Part shown: in pieces, positions 6,299-6,952 of the stretch
Layout of the letters: each line of letters begins with the position of its first letter
Position numbering within the stretch: the first letter of the stretch is position 1
Assembly: GCA_023442085.1 (NCBI GenBank)
Contig: JAEZMT010000447.1
Coordinates: 1 to 6,952 of the forward strand
Length of the DNA: 6,952 nucleotides
Direction of reading: 5' to 3'
Source of the DNA: Pseudomonadota bacterium
Lineage (GTDB): Bacteria > Pseudomonadota > Alphaproteobacteria > Rhizobiales > Xanthobacteraceae
The notes under the pieces: model-generated
What the model was told of the DNA's origin: nothing
Databases searched by the model: none
The model's input: the letters and a program-made list of their open reading frames with translations, nothing else
Program-made: the position numbers and the translations under genes

Positions 6299-6952
6299 TC
6301 AGACCATCGGCTTGGGTGGATTGAATCCGCGCGCCGCCATCAGAGCGGGATTATGGCCGAGCGCCCGTGAGAGATCGCCGGCCGTCCGCATGACCACGTC
6401 CCTGTATCGCGACGGAAAACTGTCCTGCAGCCGGTCGACAGGGCCGGAGATGCCGATCGCCGCGACGGGAGCTCCCGTGCCGTCTTTGACGATGGCTGCC
6501 AGACCCCACACGCTTTCGCGCCATTCGCCGCGATTCACCGCAAATCCCGCGTCCCTGATCTGCGCCAGTTCCTCGCGCAGCCGGCCCAGCGTGGAGATGG
6601 AATTCGGCGTGAAAACCGCGAGCGGATCGGAGAACACGCGCAGCGCTTCCTCCTGCTGGTAAGCCAGAAGCGCCTTTCCGGAGGCGACGCAATGCGCCGG
6701 AGCCCGGCCACCGATCGAGGAATAGGCCCGCACCGGGTGCGGACTCTCGATCTTGTGGAGATAGATGACCTCGGCGCCATCGAGGACCGCAAGATGGATC
6801 GTCTCCAGGGTCGCATCCGCCAGCGCGCGCATGAACGGCTCGGCGACCTGCCGCACATCGAGCCGCCCCAGGACCTGCCCCGCGAGTTCAAAGACCTTCA
6901 GCGTGCAGTCATAGGTGCCGCCCGGCAACGCCCGCACGAAGCCGGCGGCGAC
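6299..6952 (-). CDS. IclR-family transcriptional regulator, C-terminal part (5' end off the window)
   Basis: The visible 217 residues run from VAAGFVRALPGGTYDC, the end of the winged-helix DNA-binding domain of IclR proteins, through the complete ligand-binding domain to a TGA at 6301-6299. Family marks are GGRAPAHCVASGKALLAY, typical of the IclR effector domain, the RGEWRESVWGLAAIV segment, and PVAAIGISGPVDRL. The frame stays open to the right edge. A GTG at 6937 falls inside the conserved junction, so the true start and the helix-turn-helix lie beyond 6952. IclR proteins are dimeric or tetrameric repressors or activators that often sense small carboxylates or aromatic acids and control genes for their breakdown. 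This gene is convergent with the CoA-transferase gene, so it may regulate the dioxygenase pair, or genes further right that cannot be seen here. Ligand unknown. Confidence 0.93.
   Translation of the reverse strand, partial: VAAGFVRALPGGTYDCTLKVFELAGQVLGRLDVRQVAEPFMRALADATLETIHLAVLDGAEVIYLHKIESPHPVRAYSSIGGRAPAHCVASGKALLAYQQEEALRVFSDPLAVFTPNSISTLGRLREELAQIRDAGFAVNRGEWRESVWGLAAIVKDGTGAPVAAIGISGPVDRLQDSFPSRYRDVVMRTAGDLSRALGHNPALMAARGFNPPKPMV

Noticed and set aside
6937..6952. GTG at 6937 as the true start of the IclR regulator
   Set aside because: The five codons before it (VAAGF) continue the conserved junction between the DNA-binding and effector domains, so the gene is cut by the window edge rather than starting here.

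Overview
This GC-rich window (about 65-70% G+C by eye) is compact bacterial chromosome. The gene families and residue usage suggest an alphaproteobacterium, probably Hyphomicrobiales (Xanthobacteraceae-like). That placement is an impression from the encoded proteins, not a database result. I see no mobile element, CRISPR array, tRNA or rRNA.

Layout, left to right. (1) Positions 1-100 hold the last 32 codons of a plus-strand gene whose tail resembles the sulfite-oxidase/YedY class of molybdopterin oxidoreductases. (2) After an 18-bp gap comes a 668-aa polytopic membrane protein (119-2125) with a GT-C-glycosyltransferase-like arrangement and no secure function. (3) Convergent to it, on the minus strand, is a soluble GAF-GGDEF-EAL cyclic-di-GMP protein (2197-4083). 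Both catalytic domains keep their motifs, but the product-inhibition site of the cyclase is degenerate. (4) A 332-bp divergent intergenic region (4084-4415) carries a good sigma-70-like promoter facing right. (5) This promoter faces a plus-strand pair: a small cupin thiol dioxygenase of the Gln-type, 3-mercaptopropionate-dioxygenase-like subgroup (4416-4994), then a class III (CaiB/BaiF) CoA-transferase with a probable TTG start (5096-6247). (6) A perfect 10-bp GC hairpin lies between the convergent stops. (7) The window ends inside a minus-strand IclR-family regulator whose DNA-binding domain lies off the right edge.

How the genes may work together. The most interesting part is the right half. 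A Gln-type thiol dioxygenase next to a class III CoA-transferase matches two consecutive steps known from 3-mercaptopropionate breakdown: thiol to sulfinate, then sulfinate to its CoA thioester, before desulfination to propionyl-CoA and sulfite. An IclR regulator, a family that often controls carboxylate catabolism, sits alongside. The residues support the enzyme classes. The exact substrates and the pathway assignment are inference. The left-hand genes (oxidoreductase tail, membrane protein, cyclic-di-GMP enzyme) show no evident functional link to this module.
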